Below, piece by piece: positions 1 through 11,300 of a stretch of 60,000 bases of DNA; positions within the stretch are counted from its first letter, which is position 1, and each line of letters opens with the position of its first letter. A program made the position numbers and the translations under genes. This stretch comes from Cryptomeria japonica (lineage: Eukaryota > Streptophyta > Pinopsida > Cupressales > Cupressaceae). The DNA is taken from contig NC_081412.1 of assembly GCF_030272615.1 (NCBI RefSeq), positions 23,778,432 through 23,838,431 of the forward strand, written 5' to 3'. The notes beneath the pieces were generated by a model. The model searched no databases. It worked only from the letters and a program-made list of their open reading frames with translations, and had not been told where the DNA came from.

Positions 1-249
1 AAAGCATATGTGGACAATTGAAGATGATAGAGAGTACATATTTAAACTATAATTTCAGGACAGAAACCAAGAAGACGGCAATGAAATAAATAAATTGCTA
101 TTTGTAAGGGCAAAGCATATCATGCAGTCAAGAATGATGAACTCTTCTCTCTTGTTAGAACAAATCAGATGATGGAATCAATATTTACAAAATTTAATAC
201 ATGGTAATTCTCTTAGGAGGTTGAATTTATGGTCATACCATACATTGAT
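1..249. other. No gene seen; left flank of TIR element
   Basis: AT-rich sequence with no long open frame on either strand and no recognisable repeat. It ends at the 4-base candidate target duplication (250-253) of the inverted-repeat element that follows. Confidence 0.5.
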
Positions 250-1120
250 GTTAGGGTAAGTGCATCAAGATGGTGAACAAAAAGGGGCATAAGTGATCAC
301 TTTAAAAAAAAAAAAGGTAAACCTGAACTTCAAAAAGATATTTGAAGGTTATGCACTCAAAACTAGGAGTTGAGAAAATAAAAAGAATTGGCGTACTCTG
401 AATCTAGTTTCTAAACTACCAAAGTTTTTAAAAATTGGATAAGATTAAGAGGGTCAAACCTCCCACGCACGAAAAACTGTTCCTGATTTTTTCAGAAAAA
501 ACATAACATAGCTATTTTCGTGTGATGTACAAAATATATAGATAGATTTAGTATTTTACAAAACCTTTTGACAGGATGATAGGTAAGAGTGAGATCTAGA
601 AGTTGTGTATTTTTTTGTAATTTTCCATTGAGTATTTGTTTTTTTATAATTTTTTGAAGTGATCGCATCCTGAAAATTTGGTACCTATTTGTGCGTTGGG
701 CATGACTTGCATCAAAATAATCGAAAATGCAAATTCTTTTTTTAAAAGTGTATAGAATCTAGTGTAGAACAATAATATGTAATTTATTTTGAATTTGGTC
801 GAGTATATTAAAAGTTATTAAAAAAATAGTAGACATATGTCTGTGAGGACTGTCAAGGCACTGGTAAAGAAAATTAAAGTTAGCTATGTTAATGTTGTCC
901 AAAAACAGAAAAATTTATATGGTCAGAAAAATGAGAAGACGTGTGAGATTATGGTGGTAATTTTAGAGATACCCACTTGATCATTTGTAAACTTGATGAT
1001 GACGGAGTCGATAAATCATGTTGGAAGATGAAAAAATGTGTAAAGGGACAAAAATGGGGGGAAAATGGGCTTGCAACCCTGAGGGTTGTTTTCCAACCCT
1101 CTTACCAAGCCAAAATTTGC

Positions 1121-1235
1121 ACGAGTTTTGAAAAACAAAAAGTACTATTCATAGTTCTACATAACCCACACGAGTTTTGAAAAACAAAAAATACTATTCA
1201 TAGTTCTACATAACCCGTATGGGTTATGTAGAACT
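1121..1235. repeat. Two ~49-bp tandem copies ending in a near-palindrome
   Basis: The unit beginning ACGAGTTTTGAAAAAC occurs at 1121-1169 and 1170-1219. It runs into a 34-base near-perfect palindrome (1202-1235) built from AGTTCTACATAACCC and its complement. Related fragments (TTCTACATAATCCGTACGGG, GCATAACCCG) lie across the pyrimidine tract at about 2975-3075, partly in inverted orientation. The element interior is therefore itself repetitive and foldable. Confidence 0.75.
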
Positions 1236-1429
1236 AAAACCATTATTTGGTGTTTCACAAAACCCGTACAAGTTATGAAGACATAATAATGTATGCTTGT
1301 AAGCTTAGCATTTACGACACATATGTATAGACATACACATATAATATGTGTTTATGTATGTATATATGCATATCTATAGTTATATATACATATATTTATA
1401 TATGTTTGTATACATGCATGTCTCTCTTC

Positions 1430-1860
1430 TTTTCTTCTCTCTTGTTTTCCTTCCTCCATCATCGCTTCTATCTATTCTGAGCCCTAATTATCATCCTCGA
1501 GTTCTAGCTCATCTCTCTCCCCCTCACACTTCTCTCTCCTACTCCTCCCTCTCCCCCCTCTCCCTCCCCCTCTCGTTATCTTATCTTATTCTATCTCTCC
1601 CCTCCCTCTCTCTTGACCATATTCTCTCTCCCCCTCTCTCTCTCCTTTTCCCTATCTCCCTCTCTCCCTCTCCCCCTCTCCTTTTCCCAATTTCCATCCC
1701 TCTCCCTCCCCCTCCCTCTCCCTCTTATTCTCTCTCTCCCTCTCCCTCTCCCTCTTTATCCTATTATCCCCATCTCCACCCTCCCTCTCCCTCTCTCCCA
1801 ATCTCCTCTCTCTCCCCCCTCTCTCCCTCCCTCCCCCTTCTTATCCTATTCTCTCTCTTA

Positions 1861-1897
<37 letters not shown>

Positions 1898-2965
1898 CTT
1901 TTCCCAATCTCCCTCCTTACCCCTCTCTTTATCCTATTCCCTCTCTCTCCCCCCTCTCTCTCTCTCCTTATCCTATTCTCTCCCTCTCTTCCTATCCCCT
2001 ATTCTCTCTCTTACCCCCTCTCCCCCTACTCTCTCTCTCTCTCTCTCTCTCCTTTTCCCAATCTCTCTTTCTCCCTCTCCCCATAGCCTTTTCCCAATCT
2101 CCCTCTTGCTCCCTCTCCCTCTCCCCCTCTCCTTTTCCAAATCTCCCTCTCTCTCTCTCCCTCTCCCTCCATCCCCCTCTCCTTATCCTATTCTCTCTCT
2201 CTCTCTCCCTCTCCCTCTCTCTCCCTTCTCTTTATTTCTCTATCACTCTCCCTCCCCCTCTCCCTCCCCCTCTCGTTATCTTATCCTATTCTCTCTCTCC
2301 CTCTCCCTCTTGACCCTACTCTCCCCCTTCCTCCCCCCTCTCCCTCTCTCCCAATCTCCTCTCTCTCTCCCCCTCTCCTTACCCTGTTCTCCCCCTCTCT
2401 TCCTATCTCCTATTCTCTCTCTTACCCCCTCTCCCCCTACTCTCTCTCTCTCTCTCCAATCTCCCTCTCTCCCTCTCCTTTTCCCAATCTCCCTCCATCC
2501 CTCTCTCTCTCTCTCTCTCTCTCCTTATCCTATTCTCTCCCTCTCTTCCTATCCCCTATTCTCTCTCTTACCCCCTCTCCCCCCTCTCCCTCTCCCTCTC
2601 CCCCTCTCCTTTTCCCAATTTCCCTCTCTCTCTCTCCCTTTCCCTCTCCCTCTCCCTCCATCCCCCTCTCCTTATCCTATTCTCTCTCTCTCTCTCTCTC
2701 TCTCTCCCTCCCTCTGTTCTCTTTCTTTCCCTATCTCTCCCTCTCTTCCTATCCCCTTCTTTCTTTGTCCCTAACTCTCTCTCCCTCCCCCTCTCCTTAT
2801 CCTATTCTGTCCCTCTCTTCCTACCCCCTACTCTCCTTATCCTATTCTATCTCTCTCTTCCTACCCCCTACTCTCTCTCTCTCTCTCTTCCTCTCCCTCT
2901 CTTAATCCTATTCTCACCCTCTCTCCCTCCTCTCTCTCCCTCTCTCTCTCTCTCTCTCCACTTCC
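1430..2965. repeat. 1.5-kb polypyrimidine (CT-rich) minisatellite tract
   Basis: Almost every base on the + strand is C or T, mixing (CT)n runs and CCCTCT blocks with a recurring longer motif, TCCTTATCCTATTCTCTCTC (e.g. near 1840, 1970, 2190, 2520, 2670, 2800). All three frames are open for long stretches, giving only Ser/Pro/Leu low-complexity peptides, so these are not genes. The homopurine complement could form triplex or other non-B DNA. Confidence 0.95.
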
Positions 2966-3255
2966 TATTTGGTTCCTAGTTCTACATAATCCGTACGGGT
3001 TATGCAAAACTAAGGCCAAAACTTCTAGTTCTGCATAACCCGTAGGTTTCTAAAAAATATAATGTACGGGTTTTGAGGAACTTTTGATTTATAATATAAT
3101 GTCCCTCAAAACCCGACCTTTTTTGTTTTTTTAATTGTTTTTGGTTAGGCTTGGTAACATGTTTTTGAACTTCCAGAACATGCATGAGTTATGAAAAATT
3201 TCATTTTTTTTTTCATGTGACCACTTTTTTGTTCACCATCTTGATGCACTTACCC

Positions 3256-3779
3256 GTTAGAAGTACTTACTGTCTCAAATTGCCAAAACAAGCTTCTTCT
3301 TCCCAGAGTTGGTGCATCCCAGATGGGAGAATTTTGAATCAAATATAGACCTAGGGTCTGCATTAATTGAGATTTTCTAATAGTGCTGATGCCATATATT
3401 TTCTGACAACCACATTAGTTTGTTCGGTTAATTATGACAAAAATTCCCGAAATCCCTTTCTTGCCATATGCAGATCTAATGAGAGAGAGAGAGGTTGCAC
3501 TAAGAACTGGCTAGAAATTAGAATTGATGGGTATTAATATGTGTTACAAATGTATGTGCTGATGCATAAGTTTAGGAAAAAACAAAGTCCGAATGCTCAT
3601 TTTCTTGTACTTTCACTTACTCATGTAGTGTGTCATCAGAAATTTTTTGACACACACTTTTATGTGGTATAGCTTTCATTTTCTTGTGCCTTCAGGGAAT
3701 TTAGTTTTACTGAATTCTTTTTCTGGATTGTTGGGGGTTTTGTGTCAGACTTGTGTTGTTATACTCTAAATGATTTAAG
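3256..3779. other. Intergenic or intronic, nothing recognised
   Basis: No supportable frame. It contains a short (GA)n run at about 3481-3492. Confidence 0.4.
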
Positions 3780-4870
3780 GTCATCAACATCTCACTCCCT
3801 CGGGAAGAATTCATCGTCTCTGATGAGTGTCTCGTCTTCTTTATTGATAACTTGAAAATTGTTCTGTCAGATGTCCATGTGAGTTCTTCTTTTTATTATG
3901 AGATAATTGCAAAAATTATGGTCAAAGATGGTCAAGATATGAGGTTGTGAAAACCTAGAAAGGAAGGAATACCACAGTTAAAAGATTCTCTATTGCAGGT
4001 AAATTTACCAGAAAACTGTCTGGAGTATGTACCAAACTTCATCTATCGCCCAAAAAAGGAGAAATATATATTAGCCAAAAAAATTGACTATCCCAGTGTA
4101 GAATATGATATACCAGGACAGTAAGATTTATACATCTCTTCTCTTACTATTAAGGCTGAAGCTATGATAGACCAAGAAGCTGGTAGAATATCTGTCCATG
4201 ATAGACGAAATACCAAAAGCTGTATTCAGTGCAGAAGCAGGCAACTAGAATGAAATCGATATTAAATCTGGTGAAATGATTTATCAGATTGGTTTCTTTG
4301 ATAATTAGATTTGTGAGCCTAGGATGAGTGGTCATATGGTGATGTACAAGGTGTTTGCCAGTAGAATTTCTTTTATCTAACTATATTGTATGAGTTTCAA
4401 CCTGTCATGTGATGGGCTTATGTTGGCTATCCGATTTTACTCTATAGCTACTTTTATGTTTATTTTGAGTTTTCTCGCACTAAGGTGTAGTTAGTCCCTC
4501 TTAAATATGACATCAAGATGCAAGAAAATTAAACGTGATGCTATATTGGATAGTATGACTATGGATAAGGCAAAGTTGATCGAAGCCTTAGATTAGTGAA
4601 TCTAATAGCCAACAGGATTTTAAAGGTGAACATTAAATGGTCCATATCATGGATATCTGTGATAAATTTTATAACGGTTATATTCCATTCTTCACCCTAA
4701 TATTTTGTGAGAACTTGTACTTACCAACTTGTGCCAAACATGATCCATTGTGCACTAACTTTATGGATGGTAGTCTCTGGTTTCCAGTGGTATGCAGGTG
4801 TGCGGAAACAGTACCTTAAAGCCCTTGCATATATCTGATTCCGCAGAGTCTTCTGCAAGGGAAAAATTCT
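3780..4870 (+). pseudogene. Decayed coding-like patch, family not recognised
   Basis: Conceptual translation gives several protein-like stretches in one orientation, broken by stops and shifts. An early stretch contains LPREEFIVSDECLVFFIDNL (about 3795-3860). A second contains VPNFIYRPKKEKYILAKK and IDYPSVEYDIPG (about 4030-4120). A third contains AGRISVHDRRNTKSCIQC (about 4180-4240). A fourth, at about 4637-4819, contains CDKFYNGYIPFFTLIFCENL. Composition and interrupted frames look like an old retroelement or gene relic. I do not recognise the family, and it does not resemble exons of the desulfhydrase gene next to it. Confidence 0.35.
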
Positions 4871-5261
4871 GTGCTTCTTAAATGAAAACTGTTCACAAAA
4901 TCAATCATCGGGACCTAACAGAAAGACTGGGCTTTTTGACATGAGATGTTATTTACTAATAGAAATGGACTTTATCGAATTTTGAGGAAAAGGAGCATTT
5001 TCGTTTTACACATACTGTGGTACATGCTCATTGTATGGGTTGAATATTGAATATTGCATTATAAATAAAACTTTTAATATGAAAAGACTTTACATAAGTA
5101 AACTGGATTGCTTTAAGAGTCACATTTCTTTGTCAGTATTTTTTACATCACATGGTTCTTTTCTTGTAAATTCTGTCATGGGCATGCAGATTGTGTAGCA
5201 GTGCATTAAATTTAGGGTATTTTGCTATGGGTATATTTATGTTGTTTTTAAATTACAACAG

Positions 5262-5327
5262 CTTCCTACACCAATTCATCGATGGAATCTTCCAGATTTA
5301 CCAACAAATACTGAAGTCTGGATAAAG
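5262..5327 (+). CDS. DCD: DCD exon (LPTPIHRW...)
   Basis: 22 codons, phase 0 at both ends. The acceptor is ...TTACAACAG and the donor AAG|GTGATA. It encodes the conserved strand [14 protein letters not shown] followed by EVWIK that precedes the PLP-lysine motif. Confidence 0.88.
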
Positions 5328-8300
5328 GTGATAGTAGAGTTTGAAACCTGCAAATTTTCTCATTCCTTTTGTTTTGTGTCTATCGTTGCCTACTTAATAT
5401 TTTCCACGTTTGTATATTTTCTTGGGTTTTTATTTATTAGGATTTATGCAATATTTAAGGTTGCTGCTCTCATTTGTACAAAAACTTGCATACTTGAAAA
5501 GGAACATTAATTTGGGTCCTGCAGCGGGAAGACTTGTCAGGCATGCAACTTAGTGGGAACAAGGTGCGGAAGCTTGAATTTTTGATGGCAGATGCAAAGG
5601 CAAAAGGTGCAGATTGCATTATTACAATAGGAGGCATTCAGAGTAACCACTGCCGAGCTACTGCAGTGGCAGCGCGATATTTGAATCTTGACTGCTATCT
5701 TATATTGCGAACTACCAGGGTTTCTATACTGACCGTTCTTTTGTAGTCATTGATTTCTTCAAATTTTCATCCCACTATAGCTACATTCTTTATTGTTTAC
5801 TTTTCTGGCATCACTGAAAACAATTTGTTCTCCCTAAAATTTCATGTCTCAAAGCATTCCAATTTGCCATGCATAAAAAGTAAAAACATGTTGTCTGGTT
5901 TTGTCTAAGTAATTTCAGGCTGAAGTGGATGAAAATCCTGGTTTGATTGGAAATCTTCTTGTTGAGCGAATGGTTGGTGCAAACATAGAACTTATCTCCA
6001 TGGAGGAGCATGCACAAATTGGAAGTGTTGTAAGTTCTTATCCTGTCCTGATATGAACTTTGATATTTTGTAAGAGTATTAATTTCCGAAGGTATTTGAG
6101 AATCAATGAGAAGTGAAAGACAGCTGCATATATTAATCATACATTTGTAAATGTGTTTGATTCTGTTATTCATTGGTAGCTTTGGGTGTATCATTAGCTA
6201 ACATTTTTAAGTCCAATTCTGTCCGTTTTAAGCTGCCAAGAAAAACATTCAGCGTGATAAAGTTACAACTTTTTAAACAGGTATGAGATATGGTAAATTA
6301 TGGTTCGATAAGGTATATTAGAGTTGGATGAAATCATTCATGGAACATGCATGCAAGAAAATTAAAACAAATAAAATTATGTGATAATGTTACAACTTTT
6401 TAACATGCATGAGATATGTTAAATTAGGGTTTGATCAAATTATTCATTCAACGTGCATGTAAGAAAATTGAAAAAATGAACAAGTAGATCAAATGCGATC
6501 CTTAGTTGAGGTGGCAGTTCAAGGCAATCTTGTGATAGAGTATTGAAAACTTACGTCAAGTGGGGCCATGATGCAACTGTGGCTCAAAACGGACCTATTG
6601 GAAAAAATTGTGAATATGGCAACATGTACAGCAGAAGGAAATGATACTTGCTCTGTTGGGCAAAGTTAGAATCCCCAAACTCAGTCCAAAAGGCCCAAAA
6701 CTGGAAAAATAAAATATTGGCCTGATTTTGGGTTTAGTTGATTTGTCCATGTCCACCATTCCTGTTTGTCCTCATCCATGCATAAGAGATGACTTATTGA
6801 ATTCCCAAGGTGAAATGCTTTATTTTTCCCTTGGGCTCTTCTTATATCTTGATGCATTTAGTTGTATATAGTAAAGTATCTCACCTGAAAGAGACATATA
6901 GATAGAATAGCTTCATAGCAAAACATGTCTTCACAGAGATTTCTACATTCTTGTGACATGTAAAGCATAGCAGAGGACAAAGAACGACATACCTACCTCA
7001 CTTCTCAGAGATTGCTTCTTTTCTTTTGTAACAACCTGGAAGGAATGGCTTACATCTTTTCTTAGAGATATCTGTATATCCCTCTTGTATCGATGTAGCA
7101 ATAAATATATTTATTAAAAGGTTCCTTGTGTGTTTATTTCACTCTACTAATGGTTCATTTAGCTATAACTGTGCAATTATATTTTTAGTTATGATTATTG
7201 TAAATTTGTAGTTAAATGCTTTTGCCTAAAAAACATTAATTTCATACATCCATTGTCCATCAGAATACCCATCCAATTTGGATCAAATATTGTTGTTGAT
7301 GGTCAAATTTGTAGAACAATTTGTATGCTATAAACAGATTAAAGTTTGCAGACAAATTGCTATTGAAAATGTTGAAGTTGAGAAAATACAACACCACAGG
7401 AGCCCAAATGATCTCTGCAAGCTGAAAAACCTGTTACAAGGAGAAGCAAGGAAGCAAATCACAGAAGGAACAAAAACACAGGAAAAATATGCTCAAAAAG
7501 AGAGAGCTCAATATTCTCCAAAAATGTAATGTCAATAATAATCCTTCTTCATACAATGAAAAGAAAGAACTCAACCTTTAATAGGTCAAGAAACCCTAAA
7601 AGGGAAAACCTAGGTTTGCACATAATAATTAATAAAATAATTAATTAATATGCACCTAAAGTTAGCTTAAGTGTAAAAGAGATAAATAGGAACTTAAAGA
7701 ATTAAACAAATATTGTTTAATTAATCAAGTAAATACCCGAATACTCTAACACCCCCCTTTAAGCTAGACTTAGGGAGAAGCTAAAACCTAGAACAACTAC
7801 TGAAAACAAGAAAGATGGGTCCCGACAACAAGGCCTGATCAAGTACCCAAATACAATAAAATCTCTATGAATTGGAGAAATAGAGAAAACCACATGGGAA
7901 CAAAACTCTACTCCAAAAAGAGATGGAAAAGAACACCACTGAAGCATGAAGAACCTGCAAACTCTGTCGAAGAATAATTGCTGATCTGAAGAACCTCCAC
8001 TGAAATAGAACATGACCAGGTAGAGAAGACTATAATCTGTATGAGTGCCCTCAAATGATACTACTCGAATCAGATGGCAAACAAGGCAAACACTGATTTC
8101 AAAGATACAGATGGCATGAAAATACCAAAGCCTGAAGAGCTGATCAATCGAACCACGGAAGCATTAGAACCAACAGGACAAACCTCCCCATAATGCTTAA
8201 AAAAGGGAGAGGGACAGGTACACTGAAAAGAACAGCCAACAAGAATTGCATGACGAAGAACCAGGGACATCAAAGGTGCTGAGAAAAGTACATGGTGTCG

Positions 8301-11300
8301 TGGAAGGAACACTCACTTGACACATATCATGAGGTGAATGTCGTGGAAGGAACACTCACTGGACAAAGGAAGATGGCAAACAACAGGCAAACATCAACCC
8401 CCTCATGGCACTTTATCAATAGTGCATGTACAACAAGGCACAAGATGTGCAAGATCCCAAGTAAACAATGCATGATGGCACTTTATCTCACTGTGTTTGT
8501 ATATATACAAGATACAATGATAAGAAGACTGGAAATAGAAACGAAAACCAGAATAGAGACATCCTACTCAGAGAAGAGATCCCAGGACCTGAAACAACCA
8601 AGATATCCACCAGAGTGCTGAAAAGAAAAAAACTGAATAAAATATGCATGGAGCAGAATCTGGAAATAAAACTCATATGGCTGGAAAGTACACAGCACAT
8701 GCTTTCCGAAAATATAAAGTTTTCGAAAAATGGAGTTCGGATGCTCATTCTACGTCTCCCGGAGTGCAAAAAAGAGACCTCACTTTGATTGGAAAAAAAA
8801 ACACAGTCAAACAACAAAATTGGAAAAAATTACCAACACCATGAGGTCCGGCTCGGAACCAGCTTTTCGACGCCTACTCGTTTTTGAAAAAACGACTCCG
8901 TATGCCCAAGATAGGGCCAAAAAACCAAACCCCCCTTGAAAGAGGCAAAAAAGGGAGTCTGGTGGCTGGGCGGTGCTCCGGTGGCCAGTGGGTGGTGCTC
9001 TGGTGGCGGCTTGGTGGCTCCCCGGTGGTGCGTCGGTGGTTGAGAGGTCACCGAGCGGCGGAGCCAGGGTGGCTGGCGGCCAGGTGGTGGGAAGTGCAGC
9101 CGGCGGTAGAAATGGCCGGGCGGAGCAGTTTCCGGTGGCGGGGGCAGCAGCCATCGGCAGGGATGCTCAGGGCGGTGGCAGGGTCGGTAGGCGGGGCAGT
9201 GGCCACTGGCGAGGGTGCTTGGGGCGGCGGTTGGTTGTTGTTGGCGGGAGTGTTGCTGGCGGCGACGAGCGGGAGCAGCGGTGATGGGGAAGCGGCCATC
9301 GATGGCAGTAGGGGTTGTCGGGCGGGGAAGTTGGGGCCGGAAGGAAGTCGGCGACGGTGGGGCCGGGCCCGCATGGACGACAACAACACCGTACCAATGC
9401 CTGCAGGGCCTGCAACAAGGTAGGAGCCCCACGGTACCCTGCATACCGTGGGGTTTTTTTTTTGATTTTTTTAAAAAAAATCAAAATTTTGGCCTGCATG
9501 CCAGAAAAAGGCAAATTTTTTTTTTGAATTTTTTTCGAACTGCGTGCCAGGGTCGTACGACCTAGATCTGAGAAAAAAAATACTCCAAGAGGCTCAGGAA
9601 CCAAAATAGGTCATATTTTATATGACCATAGGGGTTTTCGGGCTTTCTAAGCATGATGGTGAGGTCCGTTTAGGCCCAAAGTGCTCAGAAAAAGTCAAAC
9701 CCTAGGTACATAAATTTTTTTTTCTGAAACCCCAGATTTGCTTCCAAAGCAAAAATTTTCAAAACAAGAACAAGTAGCTGCAGATCTGAAGCTCTGATAC
9801 CATGTTGAAGTTGAGAAAATACAACACTACAGGAGCCCAAATGATCTCTGCAAGCTGAAAAACCTGTTACAAGGAGAAGCAAGGAAGCAAATCACAGAAG
9901 GAACAAAAACACAGGAAAAATATGCTAAAAAAGAGAGAGCTCAATATTCTCCAAAAATGTATTGTCAATAATAATCCTTCTTCATACAATGAAAAGAAAG
10001 AACTCAACCTTTAATAGGTCAAGAAACCCTAAAAGGGAAAACCTAGGTTTGTACATAATAATTAATAAAATAATTAATTAATATGCACCTAAAGTTAGCT
10101 TAAGTGTAAAAGAGATAAATGGGAACTTAAAGAATTAAACAAATATTGTTTAATTAATCAAGTAAATACCCGAATACTCTAACAGAAAAGCATGGGAAAA
10201 AATTACCGTGTTGCATACCTGTATTGCTGTTGTAAATAATAGAGATGCATTTCAAAATCAATAAACCCATCTCTTCTATAGGTTTACTTGTAAGATTGAG
10301 ACACAAAGCAGCTTGAGGGTGAATATAGGAAGTAAACATTTGATTTCTCCAGCTGTTTTGTAGACTTCACATGGCTGGTAATATATCTCCCCTTGCGTGA
10401 TCATCACTCTCTTAATTTGTACTTTAAGGAAACTGGGGTAAATTTCTGAAGCTATAACTTCTATTCTTTTTAATTCAATCTTTATTTGGACTAGTGTAAT
10501 GTCCCTTTTTTTTGGTTTTCCTTAATTTCTTCAAGTATAATAAACTCTAGCTCAATAAGAGTTGAATAATTAAAAAGTATGAATCTAACTTTGAAAATGC
10601 AATGTAATAACTTATTAAACAATTTATATTTAGTGCTTAGATATATTTTAGAAAATGTAGAACTTATCCTTTTAATTCTGCTGTAAATCATCCTCTGATC
10701 TGCAATGACTTTTATCTTCAATGAAAGTGCCAAAATATCTCTCTAGTCTGCCAAAGTTAGGAGTTTTTGTCCACTAGCTTAGTTGTAGGAACTAAGAGAT
10801 TTTGTCCTTAATTTTGGGCCTAAGGGGTTTCATCCTTAGGCTGTTAGAATTTTGGTTCATATTCACAAGGGAAGATAAGAATATAAAATATCTTCACAAC
10901 TTGATGCCCTTTTCTTCTTGAGTTATCCTTCTTATGTACCTGTTGATGTGTTGCTCAGGCACATGCAAACTCAGAATAAAATACCAAGGTATCTTATACT
11001 CTCTTGAACAAAATCCTTTGGATGCTGAAGATTAAGCTTAAGGATCACCCAAAAAGACTTCAAGGTTCGTGTATGTAGGATCACTACGTGTGGATAAGCC
11101 TAGTTGGTCATTGTGATTGCTGTTTCATCCAGGGGCATTTATGGTTCGAAAAAGATCTCATGAAGTGATTAGCAGATGGTATGCAATGGTATTTCTCCTA
11201 AAACTGCTAGATGATTACCCAAAAATGGCAAAAGGTTGAGGTTCTAGAGGATTACTAAGCTATTCTAAAATGAATGAAATTAAGAAACTTGACTCAAGTG

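Larger units (their letters stand above)
254..3255. mobile_element. 3.0-kb TIR (foldback/MITE-like) element, non-autonomous
   Basis: The two ends are perfect 30-base inverted repeats: 254-283 begins GGGTAAGTGCATCAAG, and 3226-3255 is its exact reverse complement. Both are flanked by the same 4 bases, GTTA (250-253 and 3256-3259), a candidate target-site duplication. Sequence just inside the TIRs is only loosely similar (GTGATCAC / GTGGTCAC). No transposase-like frame is present inside, so it would depend on a partner. The interior holds short tandem repeats, near-palindromes and a 1.5-kb pyrimidine tract. I cannot assign a superfamily: the TIR is not CACTA, and a 4-base duplication fits neither hAT (8) nor Mutator (9). 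Confidence 0.75.
7370..10184 (-). mobile_element. Young non-autonomous copia-type LTR retrotransposon (2.8 kb)
   Basis: Complete element on the minus strand. Two 382-bp LTRs (7370-7751, 9803-10184) start TGTTAGAG and end TTCAACA (minus strand), flanked by 5-bp duplications GAAAA (7365-7369, 10185-10189). On the minus strand a primer-binding site TGGTATCAGAGC (complement of initiator tRNA-Met) directly follows the 5' LTR, and a purine tract AAAGGGGGG directly precedes the 3' LTR. The 2.05-kb interior encodes no gag, protease, RT or integrase, so it would need proteins in trans (TRIM/LARD-like). The LTRs differ at about five positions by eye, so the insertion is comparatively recent. Confidence 0.93.

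Noticed and set aside
1348-2774. Three long + strand open frames (157-321 codons)
   Set aside because: They are Ser/Pro/Leu translations of the polypyrimidine tract, open in every frame because stop codons need purines.
5811-6194. 127-codon minus-strand frame overlapping a DCD exon
   Set aside because: Antisense to the conserved exon 5919-6029 and its introns; no independent support.
8807-9604. Overlapping frames of 100-200 codons on both strands
   Set aside because: GC-rich low-complexity sequence inside a non-autonomous LTR element; no domain, no splice or start context, frames overlap mutually.
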